A stretch of 64,000 nucleotides of DNA from Rebecca billardiae RCC1528 (lineage: Eukaryota > Haptophyta): the NCBI GenBank assembly GCA_965240325.2, contig OZ251234.1:1116001-1180000 (forward strand). Direction: 5' to 3'. Every line of letters starts with the position of its first letter. The first letter of the stretch is position 1. The notes beneath the pieces were generated by a model. The model was not told where the DNA came from, ran no database searches, and saw only the letters and a program-made list of their open reading frames with translations. Positions 1 to 9,838 of this stretch are shown here, in pieces. The translations under genes and the position numbers were made by a program.

Positions 1-293
1 GGGCGTCCGAGGCGACTCATCCGTCAGGCGGACTCTGATCGACATTCTCATGATGCTGCTGCGACGACTACAGTAGTTTTACTATATACGATCATCTCTC
101 ATCTCCCGATCTGCTCAAAGAGATTCTCTCGCGGCGATCTCTCTTACTCTCGATCTCACCAGGCTGACCAGCAGCAGCCAATAAGAAATATGATGGCGAT
201 GCATATATCATCGCATGCTGACGATGTATGCCAATAATATGCGCTAAGCGCCTCAGACGCGAGTGTTCGTCCAGCCGCGCAGGGCTCGGTCAG
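1..293. other. intergenic, no gene seen
   Basis: Mixed sequence with many GATC/ATC/CTC-type short words and lower GC than the neighbouring coding DNA. No ORF, RNA gene or long repeat could be supported. It lies beyond the 3' end of the histidine kinase gene. Confidence 0.5.
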
Positions 294-3029
294 TCAGTCG
301 GTGCTGTGCCGGCGCACACGCAGCAGCGGATGCAACCACGCCTCCGTGCTCGCAGTGCACCCGCCGCTGCTGCGAGTGCTGACGCCGGCGTCGGCATCTG
401 CTTTGGCGGACGTGGACGCGGGCATCAATGACCACAACCACGCCGCTGTGCTCGCGTTGCACGACGAGGAATGGGAACTGCGTGCGCCCGATAGCTCGCT
501 ACCCGCGTCGCTGCCACTGCGGCTGCCGACATCGGCGGCGGGTGGCGCGCCACACGCGTCGCAATTCTGGCTGGGTCGGCGCGGGCTGGCCGGGCCCAGC
601 GCGAACCGCTCCAGCATGTCGCCGATCGCGCTGACGCCTGCCCTGTCCTTGTCGTGGCACGCGTTCAGGCCGGCCGCCTCGAACGCGTTGCGCTCCGGGC
701 AGCCTATCGGGTCGCCAGTCATGCCCACAATCACGCCGGTGAAGCCGCGATCGCGCAGCGCGCGCGCCGCCTCCTCGCCCGTCATTCTCGGCATCTGGTT
801 GTCGAGCAGCACGACGGAGTATGCGCGGCCCTCCTCGGCGATCATGCGCACCGCCGCCGCGCCGTCCTCCGCCACGTCGAACGGCACGCCGAGCGGGCGG
901 AACACGCGCAGCAGCATCGTGCGCCGCAGCATGGCGTCGTCCTCGACGTGAAGCACGCGGAAGTCAGCCGGCCAGGCGAGCGGCGAGGGCGTGCGCTTGC
1001 GCCGCGGCGGCGAGGGCTCGGCGGAGGCGGGGTCTGCCGCACACGGCTGCTCCGCGACGGGCGGCGGCACGCTGCCCTCGGGCGCGCGCGCCAGCGCGAG
1101 ATGCAGCCTGAACGCGGTGCCGCGCCCGGGCCCGTCCGAGCAGATCTCGAGCCTCGAGCCCTGGCCGTGCAGCTCGACCAGCTGCCGCACGATGCTCAGG
1201 CCGAGCCCGGTGCCGCCGCTGCCCTGCAGCTGGCCGCGGCCGACCTGCGTGAACGCCTCGCCGCTGTTGATGTCGCGGAGCTCGGCCTGCGAGAGTCCGC
1301 AGCCCGAGTCTGTCACCTCGACCACGAGCGCGTCCACGAGCGCGACCGTGGGCGTGACCGCGCCCGGCGGTCCCGCCGGGCCGTCGCCGGTCGCTGCGTG
1401 TGTCACGTCGGCGCGCAGCGTCACGCTGCCGCCCAGCTCGGTGAACTTGATCGCGTTGGAGATGCCGTTGTTAAGGCACTGCTGCAGCCGACGCGCGTCG
1501 CCGGTGTACGCCGTGTGCACGAGCGAGTCCGGCAGCGGCCGCGCGCGCAGCCGCACGCCCTTGGCCTTGGCCAGCCCGCCGAACGACGCGAGCGCCGCGT
1601 CGAGCAGCTGGCCGAAAAAGAAGGGCGCGGGCACGAGGACCAACCGGCCCGACTCGATGCGCTCGAAGTCGAGCATGTCCGAGACGATGTTCTGCATGAG
1701 CTCGGAGCACGTCGTGAGCGAGCGGAGGCTCCCAACGACCTCGGGCTCGGAGAGGCAGGTGGACGGCGGCGCCTCGGCGAGCACAGCGGCGAGGTTGGCC
1801 ACGGAGAGCAGCGGGCTGCGCAGGTCGTGCATCACCATCCGAATCAGCCGGCTCCGCGCCGCCTTGGCCGCCTCGCGCTCCGCCTCGTCGCGGACGCGCA
1901 GCTGCCGCTCGTACGCGCCGTGCTCGACGGAGCGGTAGAAGTGGTACGCGCCGCGGTGCACGCGCGAGATCTGCGCGTTCGTCACGATCAGCACGACGAC
2001 GAGCGCGAGGAACGACATGTTGGCCGTCAGCGCGCGCGCGAGCGTGACCAGCCCCTCGTGCTCCGTCCCGCCGCCGCGCTGCTGGTACGTGGCGACGTGC
2101 TGAGCAGCGGCGCCGGCCACGGCGGTGAGCGAGGGCGCCAGGGCCATCGTCGCGTACAGCACCGGGCGAATCGGGGCGAACACCGCCACGAGCGAGAGCA
2201 TCACCGCGCCCTGCAGCAGCAGGACTGGCTGGTACATGAGCACCGCACCCGTCGCCGTCGGCACGTCGAAGAGGGGGACGCCAGCGCCGCCGCCGAAGGC
2301 GATAACGCTCGCGGTCGCGGTGGCGGAGTAGGATACAACCAGCGCCGTCTCCGTCCACGAGAGCGGGAGGTCGTATCGATCCGCCGCCGCAGCACACGCG
2401 GCGGTCGCGAGCTGGACAGCGCACAGCGAGCCGCAGAAGCGCGCGAAGAGGCGGTTGGAGCCGGAGGAGAGGAACGCGTCGTCGACGACCCAACCGAGGA
2501 AGATAGCGGTGGCCAGGAGGCTCAGCTTGATCGCGCGACACTCGAGCACGCCCTTGACCTCGTCCTGGCGGTAGTCCGCTTCGAGCTGGCGGTCCGCAAA
2601 CTCAAAGTCCCACCGGTAGCGTGGGGGCGCGAGATCGAGCGACTCGTGCGCCAGGGCGTACACGGACTTGCGGCGGGGGTCGAAGGGCGGCTCGCGCATG
2701 GTCACGTCCGCGTCCGAGCTGAGGAGCTCAATCTCCGACCCGTCGACGCTGAAAGATGCGGACGAGGCCGACGGCGACATGAGGCTTGACGAGGCGTCGA
2801 GCGACTCCGCGGAGGGCGGCGGCTCAAGGAGCAGCGGGGCGGTGGCCGAGCGGGGAGCGCCGAGTGAAGAGCCCGTGCCTTCGGACTTCAGGATCTGGGA
2901 GCGCCGCCGGAAGCGGGGACGGAGGGCGGGTGAGCTCTTGGTGGGGCTGGAGAACATCGTCGAGCGGGCGCCGGGGAGCGAGCACGGAAGAGGCACGCCA
3001 GGCCGGCTTCCCGCCTCACACGCGTGCAC
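294..3029 (-). CDS. membrane-bound hybrid sensor histidine kinase
   Basis: Single-exon gene of 911 aa. Seen: a disordered Ser/Pro-rich N-terminus (about 1-150), a block of roughly six hydrophobic segments (about 165-350), a short coiled linker, then a HisKA dimerisation/phosphoacceptor helix with HDLRSPL (His401). An HATPase_c domain follows, with an N-box around Asn525, DSGCGLS (Asp574) and GTGLGLS near 607. The C-terminal receiver domain has the acidic pair Asp697/Asp698, phosphoacceptor Asp743 in LLDNQMPRMTG and Lys794. All catalytic residues are present, so autophosphorylation and His-to-Asp transfer within one protein are expected. The tail after about 815 is Ser/Ala-rich with no output domain, so a separate HPt or response partner is likely. 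The ligand is unknown because the TM block matches no sensor I recognise. The first Met is used; Met25 (2957) is an equally good start. No intron signals are needed. Confidence 0.88.
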   Translation of the reverse strand: MHACEAGSRPGVPLPCSLPGARSTMFSSPTKSSPALRPRFRRRSQILKSEGTGSSLGAPRSATAPLLLEPPPSAESLDASSSLMSPSASSASFSVDGSEIELLSSDADVTMREPPFDPRRKSVYALAHESLDLAPPRYRWDFEFADRQLEADYRQDEVKGVLECRAIKLSLLATAIFLGWVVDDAFLSSGSNRLFARFCGSLCAVQLATAACAAAADRYDLPLSWTETALVVSYSATATASVIAFGGGAGVPLFDVPTATGAVLMYQPVLLLQGAVMLSLVAVFAPIRPVLYATMALAPSLTAVAGAAAQHVATYQQRGGGTEHEGLVTLARALTANMSFLALVVVLIVTNAQISRVHRGAYHFYRSVEHGAYERQLRVRDEAEREAAKAARSRLIRMVMHDLRSPLLSVANLAAVLAEAPPSTCLSEPEVVGSLRSLTTCSELMQNIVSDMLDFERIESGRLVLVPAPFFFGQLLDAALASFGGLAKAKGVRLRARPLPDSLVHTAYTGDARRLQQCLNNGISNAIKFTELGGSVTLRADVTHAATGDGPAGPPGAVTPTVALVDALVVEVTDSGCGLSQAELRDINSGEAFTQVGRGQLQGSGGTGLGLSIVRQLVELHGQGSRLEICSDGPGRGTAFRLHLALARAPEGSVPPPVAEQPCAADPASAEPSPPRRKRTPSPLAWPADFRVLHVEDDAMLRRTMLLRVFRPLGVPFDVAEDGAAAVRMIAEEGRAYSVVLLDNQMPRMTGEEAARALRDRGFTGVIVGMTGDPIGCPERNAFEAAGLNACHDKDRAGVSAIGDMLERFALGPASPRRPSQNCDACGAPPAADVGSRSGSDAGSELSGARSSHSSSCNASTAAWLWSLMPASTSAKADADAGVSTRSSGGCTASTEAWLHPLLRVRRHSTD

Positions 3030-3276
3030 ATCAGCTTCGATTCGCGGTTGAGGAATGATGATATCACAAGGACTGTCCTCGGCTGACCCTGATCCAGGTT
3101 TTGTGCAGATTGAACCAAACCGACCGAGGGCGGCAGAAAGTCTCAGACCACTTGATTCCTTTGCTCACACAAGTACTCATCAGGGGTGCCCGCGCGCCCG
3201 CCTCGGTCAAGTACTCAAGTAGCCCGCATCTTGGCCCGCGCCGCGTGAGCCACGGGCGTCAGAGTACCGCCCTTGG

Positions 3277-3462
3277 TCAGACTCTGTGAGGACTCTGTGC
3301 GCCAATGGCGGCAAGCACGCCGCGCAGCTGGCGGTCGAGCCAGCCGCCGGCCTGAGCAGAGTCGAGCCTCGTTGCTTCGTCGTCCAGCACTGCGGCCGCC
3401 GCTGCTAGTGCCGCGACTGGCCTGACGATGTCGTCGATGGGTGTGAGGTCTGTCATGTCCAC
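3277..3462 (-). CDS. hypothetical small ORF, 61 aa
   Basis: A 61-codon frame opening with MDMTDLTPIDDIVRPVAA and continuing as Ala/Leu-rich amphipathic helix. Residue use (Asp/Leu/Ala balance, no Arg/Pro excess) is more protein-like than the other short frames in this gap. No family was recognised and no neighbour supports it. It could be a remnant of a mobile-element protein or chance. Confidence 0.15.
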   Translation of the reverse strand: MDMTDLTPIDDIVRPVAALAAAAAVLDDEATRLDSAQAGGWLDRQLRGVLAAIGAQSPHRV

Positions 3463-4311
3463 GTGGATGGCGTGACCGGCGCATGGCTTCGCTCGTCGAC
3501 GTGACCGGCCCTGCCCGAGGGGCTGTCGGTCGGCCGGTTGAGCCTCTGCGACTGCCTTTTGCGTGACGCAGCGAAGCTCACCGCTGCCGATAGCCTCCGA
3601 CGTGGGGTGTACCTCTCCCTCCTCCTGCCAGGTGGCCAGCGTCCGTCTGACGTACTAGTACTGTGCGACTAGCACTGTGCCGGACCGCTCTGACCCGATG
3701 ATGCATGCAGGGCCTGGTGCTTCTCCACGGGGAGCCCCCGCTGGTGGCATCCAGCGGTGCAAGGGAGGTGGTGGCACGCCTCCTAGTGCTCCCCCGCCTC
3801 CCGCCCCGCGCGCAGCGCGCAAGTCGGCTCCGCCGGTGTGCCCGCTCGCCGCCGGAGGGCAGGCTGCTGCTGACGGGGAGCAGCAGCACTCTCCGAAGCG
3901 GAAGAGGAGCCTCGGCGCGGGAAGCGCGGGTCTCGGTGTGACGCGTAGGGCCGGCGGCTTCGGTCCGCCCCATCGAGCCGCCGCTCCTCGTCGCGGCGCG
4001 CCGTCAGTCAGTAGTAAAAGACGCCATCACTATTTATTACGAGCGCAAGGGCGCCTTCTTGGCCACAGCACCTGCGCCTCGGCCCCCGTTGCTGCCCCCC
4101 ACACGGACCGAGACTCGCCCATGGGCGACGACTCGGACGACGAGGAGGCGCAGCAGTCGAGGGCGAAGCGTTCCCTGCCACCCGTGGGCAGCAGCACCAG
4201 CCGCCGCCCGGCAGCTAGCCAGCTAAGAATACGTATTACGTGTACCGACACCGGATGTCTCTGAATTGACTGTTTAGTCTGTTATTCGTGGAGAAATTCA
4301 TCCGACAATGC

Positions 4312-4342
<31 letters not shown>

Positions 4343-4345
4343 TAT
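4312..4345. repeat. (TA)n microsatellite
   Basis: Nearly uninterrupted TA dinucleotides with one CATA interruption. Confidence 0.9.
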
Positions 4346-5220
4346 GTGGCGTTATAGGGAACCTATAACTGAGTGTCTATGAGCGACGCCAAGAATCCGG
4401 CTAGCATGGCATTCCTGCGTTGCGGTCCCGCGCGCACCGCCGCGCGCAGGACTGTCCTGGTGCGCTGCCAATCCGGCACACAGCGGCGCACCCGCAGGAC
4501 TCGGTTGATTTCCGCCCATCGTGGCCATCAGGTCTCGCTCTTCGGGCGACATCGGGCTGCCCACGACGAAGGCGCCGAGCTGGGCAGGGGGATCGCCTGC
4601 ATCACGGGCACTGCCGGGTGCACTCTCCGCTGCAGGAGGTGCACCGCAGTCGCCGCAGCCCCTCTGCTCGGTAAGGTCGCTGGCTGTCTGTGTGGCCCGG
4701 CTCCCCGCCTGATCGTCGGCGGCACGACGACGTCATCTGTCCTCGCCGCGTCGCCCCTCATGCAATGGCCTCTTGCTCTCGCCGCTGTCGCGTCAACCCG
4801 CCGACGCTTCATCGTTTGAGATACGCGCTCGCCTCGCGCCCGTGCGTCGCGCGGGTGCGGCGCACTCTGACGCGTGTCTGCTCGCCGCGCGTCGCGATCG
4901 ATCGTGCGCGCGCGGCCGCGCGCAGTCATCTCTTCTATTTCTTAACGGGATTCATCAACGACTACTTGGACGCCCGCTCTAACTTATAAACGGGACTCGC
5001 GGGCGCCCTCTCGACCTCGGGCAGCAGCTCAACCGCCACGCCGCTGCCAGCGCCCGCTGTCGTTCGTTGCTCAAATCCCAACATAGCTAACCTGATCGTT
5101 CCATGATCATCGGCGTGGTCGTCTACTCCACAACGCCGCGCGCCGCGACCATCCAGCTCCAGAGTCCAGTCGTACCCGACGCCTTGTACGAGCCGGGCAT
5201 GGGCCATGGCGGAGTGGCTA

Positions 5221-5222
<2 letters not shown>

Positions 5223-5313
<91 letters not shown>

Positions 5314-5500
5314 CGTGTGTGTGTGTGTATATATAATGTGTGTGTGTGTGTGTGTCGTGTGTGTATTTACTACGACGTGGCAGCATTACGGGCAAGCGTC
5401 AGGCTCAGAGTGCAGCAGACACATACCGAGAATCGGCGAATCCGCGCCTTCCGCGTCCAGGTCAGACAGTGCGCCACCCGCAGCCCTGCCCCCCTACGGG

Positions 5501-5566
<66 letters not shown>
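5223..5566. repeat. compound (TA)n/(TG)n microsatellites around a partial repeat copy
   Basis: TA repeats (about 5223-5250) run straight into TG repeats (about 5251-5311). A further TG tract follows near 5339-5355 and a third at 5502-5566. Between the last two lies a partial copy (5372-5501) of the dispersed repeat that follows in full from 5574. Confidence 0.9.
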
Positions 5567-5568
<2 letters not shown>

Positions 5569-5573
5569 TTACT

Positions 5574-6067
5574 ACGACGTGGCAGCAACGGGCAAGTGTC
5601 AGGCTCAGAGTGCAGCAGACACATACAGAATGCGTCCGCGCCTTCCGCGTCCAGGTCAGACAGTGCGCCACCCGCAGCCCTGCCCCCCTACGGGAGCGGG
5701 GCCGGGATGGAGCACCGCCTCGGCGTGGGGCACGCGGCGGCGACGGCAGATGCCGCCGCGGCCGAGCGCCTTCCGGAGCACTTGGATGAGAGTGAGGTCG
5801 TAGTCGATGTCGCCGCCCGCCGACCTAGCGGCAAGCAGCTCCGGCAAGCGGCAGCCGCGGCTGTCGCCCCCGTGCGCCCGCGTGGGCGCCTGGATGAGGA
5901 TGAGGTCGTAGTTCACGTCGCCGCGCGCCGGCCAAGCGGCGCGCAGCTGCAGAAGAGGGGCTTGGAGAGAGAGCGCGCCGCCTAGCGCGCTCTGGGCGAT
6001 GAAGCAGATGAGGTTGTAGTCGATGTCGCAGCCCGGCCCGCCGGCGGGCTGCTGCAGATGCAGTGCT
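5574..6067. repeat. dispersed ~495-bp repeat, copy 1
   Basis: Nearly the whole segment recurs in the same orientation at 36806-37302, ending at the same sequence (GATGCAGTGCT). Both copies directly follow a dinucleotide microsatellite. Inside are three degenerate sub-repeats that read on the minus strand as CDIDYNLICFIAQ, GDVNYDLILIQ and [11 protein letters not shown]. Each is about 110 bp apart and embedded in Leu/Ala/Gly-rich spacer. A frame is open across much of it on each strand, but no start or splice structure links it to a gene. It may be a mobile-element fragment or a duplicated exon of an unknown repeat protein. Confidence 0.75.
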
Positions 6068-6314
6068 TGATGCTGGGGAACCTGGCCCCTGGGCGCGTCA
6101 CACCCCGCACCCCCTGCCCCACCTAGGGTGGAGCGAGGGGCACGGAGAAGGCCAGCTCCAAGGGCCAGATGGGTGCAGCGGCGTCCACCTGCTGCATCGC
6201 GCTTCGAAATGATGATGGCTCGCTCGGAATGCATCGATCGGCGGTGACGGACTGACGGCCCGCGCTTTCAGGGTGGCAGCTGCAACACTTGCACCCGGTG
6301 GCTCCTCCCGGTCG

Positions 6315-7865
6315 ATGACGTCGCGACGACGGAAGGGCGCCCGCGCGCTTGGCGGGGGCGGAGTGCACGGCGACTCGGAGAGCTCGGCGGCTACCTCCGC
6401 GACGATCGCACGGCTGCGGCTGTGCGACCTGCCAGCCGAGGTGATCGAGCACATCGCTCGTTTCCTGCCTCTGCGCGACCTCGCCGGGGCCAATGCGGCC
6501 TCGCGCCTCTTTCGCGGCGCGCCGGGCTGCCGCTCCCCCGTCGAGAACGTGCTGCGCCAGCGCGCGCGCGAGCACGGGTACGCCAACGCGCTCCCGTCGT
6601 CGCTGCCCTCGTCCTCGCTCAGCTGGATCGAGGAGCTTTTCGCGCTGCATCGGCTGCATGCGCTCGCTGCTTTGCACGCGCGCATCGTAGTGTGTGGGGC
6701 TGGGGATGAGCTGTCGTTCAGCGCGCTTGTCGATGCGGACGGTGGCCTGCAGACGTGCGGCGAAGAGGAAGTGCGCAACGACGCCGGTGACCTCCTCGAC
6801 GAATACTGCCCGGCGGCCGCCATTGCCCATCCCACGCTGTCTCAGGTCCTCACACCAACGCGCGTGCCCTCACTGTCGGCCGTGCGCGTGCGCGCTGCGG
6901 CCGCGGGCAACCGCCACCTGCTCGCGCTCAGCGACACTGGCGTCGTGTACGCATGCGGAGCGAGTTGCTCCGGCCAGCTGGGGCTCGGCGACAAGGAGCT
7001 GCGCGCCTCATTCCGCCCTGTGCCGCTGCTGGCTCGCGAGTTCATCGCCTGCATCGCGGCCGGCAGCGCGCACAGCGTGGCGCTCACCGCGGAGGGGGTC
7101 GCGTACAGCTGGGGGGCCAACCGCTTCTCGCAGCTCGGCCACGGGGATGAGCTCGAGCGGCTGGAGCCCCGGCGCATCGAGGCACTGCACGGGGTGCGCG
7201 TCGGTGGCGCGGCCGCGGGGACGTGCCACACGCTGCTGCTCGCGCTGGAGGGGTCCGTGTACACGTGCGGCTCCGGCTCGGACGGCGCACTCGGCCACGG
7301 GCGCCGGGTTGCAGAGCGCACGCCGAGGCGCGTCGAGGGGCTGGCGAGCGCGCGCGCCGTGCATGTCAGCGCAGCTCGACGGCACAGTCTTGTGGTGGAC
7401 GCCGCGGGTCGCGCGTACTCATTCGGGAGCGGCATCTCCGGCTGCCTCGGCCACGGCGACAAGTGCGACCAGCTCGCGCCCAAGCGCATCGATGCGCTCG
7501 CTGGTGTGCGCGTCGTGCGCGCGTGCCTGTCTGAGGGCGCCAGTGCGGTCGTAGACGCAGGTGGGGTCGTGCATGCCTTCGGCAACAACGCGCGCAGCCT
7601 GCTGGGACACACGCCCCCGATGACGCCGGGCTGCGCACTGCCCCAGCCCATGGACGCTCTCAGGCGCGAGCGCGTGGTGGATTGCTCGCTCACGTGGAGC
7701 CATGCGCTGTTTGTGACGGCCGGCGGCAGCGTGCTCTCGTGCGGCATGCCGTCGGGCGCGCTGGGCCATGGCGTCAGCTTTGCCACAGCGACGGCGGACC
7801 TCGACACGCCCGTGCGCATTATCGCAGTGCAGATGCCGCACGATAACGGGTGCCGGGCCTCATAG
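6315..7865 (+). CDS. F-box / RCC1-repeat protein
   Basis: 516 aa, single exon. The reading frame is open from 6273, but the first ATG is at 6315. Seen: a basic N-terminus; an F-box-like helix block at about 35-75 (DLPAEVIEHIARFLPLRDLA); a linker; then about six RCC1-type blades from about 190 to 500. Each blade has the Tyr/Ser-x-x-Gly...Gly-Leu-Gly-His-Gly signature, for example YSWGANRFSQLGHGD and YSFGSGISGCLGHGD, predicting a beta-propeller. F-box proteins with C-terminal propellers usually act as substrate receptors of SCF (SKP1-cullin) ubiquitin ligases, with the propeller binding the target. A Ran GEF role is less likely, because that needs a full seven-blade RCC1 and no F-box. No regulatory signal or operon-like context is visible. 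Confidence 0.85.
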   Translation: MTSRRRKGARALGGGGVHGDSESSAATSATIARLRLCDLPAEVIEHIARFLPLRDLAGANAASRLFRGAPGCRSPVENVLRQRAREHGYANALPSSLPSSSLSWIEELFALHRLHALAALHARIVVCGAGDELSFSALVDADGGLQTCGEEEVRNDAGDLLDEYCPAAAIAHPTLSQVLTPTRVPSLSAVRVRAAAAGNRHLLALSDTGVVYACGASCSGQLGLGDKELRASFRPVPLLAREFIACIAAGSAHSVALTAEGVAYSWGANRFSQLGHGDELERLEPRRIEALHGVRVGGAAAGTCHTLLLALEGSVYTCGSGSDGALGHGRRVAERTPRRVEGLASARAVHVSAARRHSLVVDAAGRAYSFGSGISGCLGHGDKCDQLAPKRIDALAGVRVVRACLSEGASAVVDAGGVVHAFGNNARSLLGHTPPMTPGCALPQPMDALRRERVVDCSLTWSHALFVTAGGSVLSCGMPSGALGHGVSFATATADLDTPVRIIAVQMPHDNGCRAS

Positions 7866-8301
7866 GGCTCAGTCTCTGTCCCGCGTCCGCAGGCCTCTGC
7901 CTCCGGCTCCGCCTGGTCAGGCTCGGAATGATGATCATATATATGACATCTGATCGCCGAGCTGTCGATCGTCAGTCTGTCTAGATATACTAGTACTGTA
8001 TTATAAGTCGTAATGATTGTCGCTGTCCGGACGGCATCCTATATCAGTTAATGGCGCGGTTATTATATTATTATTATTATATTCGTCGCGCGTCGTCAAA
8101 TTATTAAATCATCGATCAGCAGCCGTGAGCAGAGTCAGTGATCGATGCTGACTGATGATGATCGACGAGTATATGCTGCGTGCCATATATCATCAATCCT
8201 CATCACCAGCAGCAGTCAGTAAGACAGGATTCTAAGTCGGACAGAGAAGGCGGCGGGTCTGGCGGCCCGGCCTGCGTCGCCGCGGCAGGACCGCAGAGGC
8301 G
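7866..8301. other. convergent 3' intergenic spacer
   Basis: AT-richer spacer between two convergent genes, with TTATTATTAT runs near 8060-8085 and many GATC words. No ORF or RNA recognised. Confidence 0.5.
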
Positions 8302-9627
8302 CTACTGACATTGCCGCTCGGCAACGGCGAGCGCGAACGCGGACAGGACCAAGTCCATCATGCCCGACCAGTTGCAGTAGTGCGTGCAGTCGGTTCTGGG
8401 GCGTGTGCTGGGCACCGGCAGGCCCCTTGCCAGCAGCGGGGCCATGCCCACGTGCAGGAGGGGAACCTTTGCGCTTGCCTCCCACAAATGGAGCACGGTG
8501 AGGCTCGCATGCATCGCGCGTGGCGGTCGCACGGCGTCCGGCCCATCCTCGCTGCCAGGCCGCGAAGGGCTCGCCGCAAAGTCCACAGCAGACCCGTTCC
8601 GGCCATCCAGGTCGTGCGCGAGCTCCGTGAGGATCGGTGGTTTGTGTGGTGGCGGCGTGGTCATGCACCCACCCGTCCTCGACTGATTGAACACGCCATC
8701 GCCACTGGGCGTGCTGAAGTGCTGCGCGAGCATCTCGCGCCACACGATGTGCGGCGCGTTCGGAGAGGCCGCGACCTTCAGCATCGAGCTCGCCAGGGCC
8801 TGATGGTACGTGTCCCATGCGGGGCCGGCGCGGCCCATCTGCCAGGCTCCGGAGTTGCACAGCACGACGTCATCGCTCTGCATCTGGCCCTCGCGTACGA
8901 GTATGTGCAGCACGACGGGGACGCTGAGGCCCGTCTTCATGCCAGCGGGTACGTAGCAAAGCCGCTGCTCAGCCCCGGCCCGGGGTCCGCCCGCGCCAGC
9001 GTCCAGCTGCACCCTCGCGCAGACGGGCCTGCGGCCTCGATGGATGTCGCGCGGCGTGAGCTGGAGCAGATCGGTCCAGGGCAGCTGCTCGTCCCAGGGC
9101 CCGACAGAGAGACCGTCTGCGGCAAGGAGCCTGCAATAGAGGACGAATGCCGTCTGCATGGTGGTGGAGTCGCCAACGAGCCACACGGTGCGCGCGTGCG
9201 TGCGCTTCTGGCTCGGAACGGCCGGCGGCTCACATGCCGGAGCAAAGAGGTGACGGGCGGCAACGACTGGGTCGTTGAAGCGGCTGTGGGCGCAGGGTGG
9301 CGCGGGGACCCAGACGTACTCCGGAACAGGGCGTCCCGATTGGGAGGCGGTGAAGTTGCATGAGTAGCGCGCGCCGGCCTTCATCGTCGTGGGCGCGCTC
9401 GGTCTCGCACTCTCTGCATTCACGTCCGTGTGGCACTTGCGCACTGGTGCGCGTGCTGCCTGTGGCGAGCTTTCGAGCCATCGGCCCGTGTCACGCAAGA
9501 ATGCGCTGAGGTCGCAGTCAGCCTCGCGAGCCTGCACGTCGCCACGCGCTGTGCCGCTGAGTGCGCACACCAACGCTACTACTGCCGTGGTGGCCTGCCA
9601 CCCCGCCCAGCGCTCGCCTGCCGGCAT
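8302..9627 (-). CDS. secreted SGNH-type acyl-esterase (PC-esterase/TBL-like)
   Basis: 441 aa, single exon. Seen: a signal peptide (about 1-29, hydrophobic TTAVVALVCALSG), a block I GDS motif (WLVGDSTTM, nucleophile Ser154) and a C-terminal DCTH (Asp413, His416). This GDS...DxxH pair is the catalytic signature of the PC-esterase / trichome-birefringence-like branch of SGNH hydrolases. Members acetylate or deacetylate polysaccharides in the secretory pathway or at the cell surface; the exact substrate here cannot be read from the sequence. Cysteines scattered through the chain fit a lumenal fold. The start codon directly precedes the signal peptide. It is divergent from the TMTC-like gene, 211 bp start to start. 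A second gene with the same motif pair lies at 53278-54375. Confidence 0.8.
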   Translation of the reverse strand: MPAGERWAGWQATTAVVALVCALSGTARGDVQAREADCDLSAFLRDTGRWLESSPQAARAPVRKCHTDVNAESARPSAPTTMKAGARYSCNFTASQSGRPVPEYVWVPAPPCAHSRFNDPVVAARHLFAPACEPPAVPSQKRTHARTVWLVGDSTTMQTAFVLYCRLLAADGLSVGPWDEQLPWTDLLQLTPRDIHRGRRPVCARVQLDAGAGGPRAGAEQRLCYVPAGMKTGLSVPVVLHILVREGQMQSDDVVLCNSGAWQMGRAGPAWDTYHQALASSMLKVAASPNAPHIVWREMLAQHFSTPSGDGVFNQSRTGGCMTTPPPHKPPILTELAHDLDGRNGSAVDFAASPSRPGSEDGPDAVRPPRAMHASLTVLHLWEASAKVPLLHVGMAPLLARGLPVPSTRPRTDCTHYCNWSGMMDLVLSAFALAVAERQCQ

Positions 9628-9838
9628 GCGATTACGGCCCGCCTTGATGCGATGAATCTGTAAATCTCAAATCCGGGGCCGACCAAGGGACCAGGCGGAG
9701 AAGAGCTCGCCCTGCGCAGGCACCCCGCGCGCTCGAGAGCTCGGAGCCGCTCGCCAAGCAGCGGAAAGCTGCCGAGCCGGGCGGCTTGCAGCAGTCCTGC
9801 CCGCAGCGGTGGCGTGGTCGGCAAGCTGCGCAGGGCCC
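9628..9838. promoter_or_regulatory. putative bidirectional promoter
   Basis: 211-bp gap between the start codons of two divergent genes, too short to hold two independent long promoters. No TATA box or named element was recognised. Confidence 0.4.

Larger units (their letters stand above)
3030..5200. other. intergenic region with no convincing gene
   Basis: More than 2 kb without a recognisable protein apart from the weak 61-codon frame. A Pro/Arg-rich open frame at 3677-4264 (+) shows no domain. A TA microsatellite lies at about 4312-4345. No RNA gene seen. Confidence 0.5.

Noticed and set aside
654-2789. 711-codon open frame on the + strand
   Set aside because: Complementary shadow of the histidine kinase gene; Arg/His/Ala-rich with no domain.
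3677-4264. 195-codon + strand frame in the intergenic region
   Set aside because: Pro/Arg low complexity, no recognisable domain or splice structure.
5206-5985. Open frame translating TG repeats into Cys-Val runs
   Set aside because: Microsatellite artefact continuing into the dispersed repeat; no evidence of a protein.
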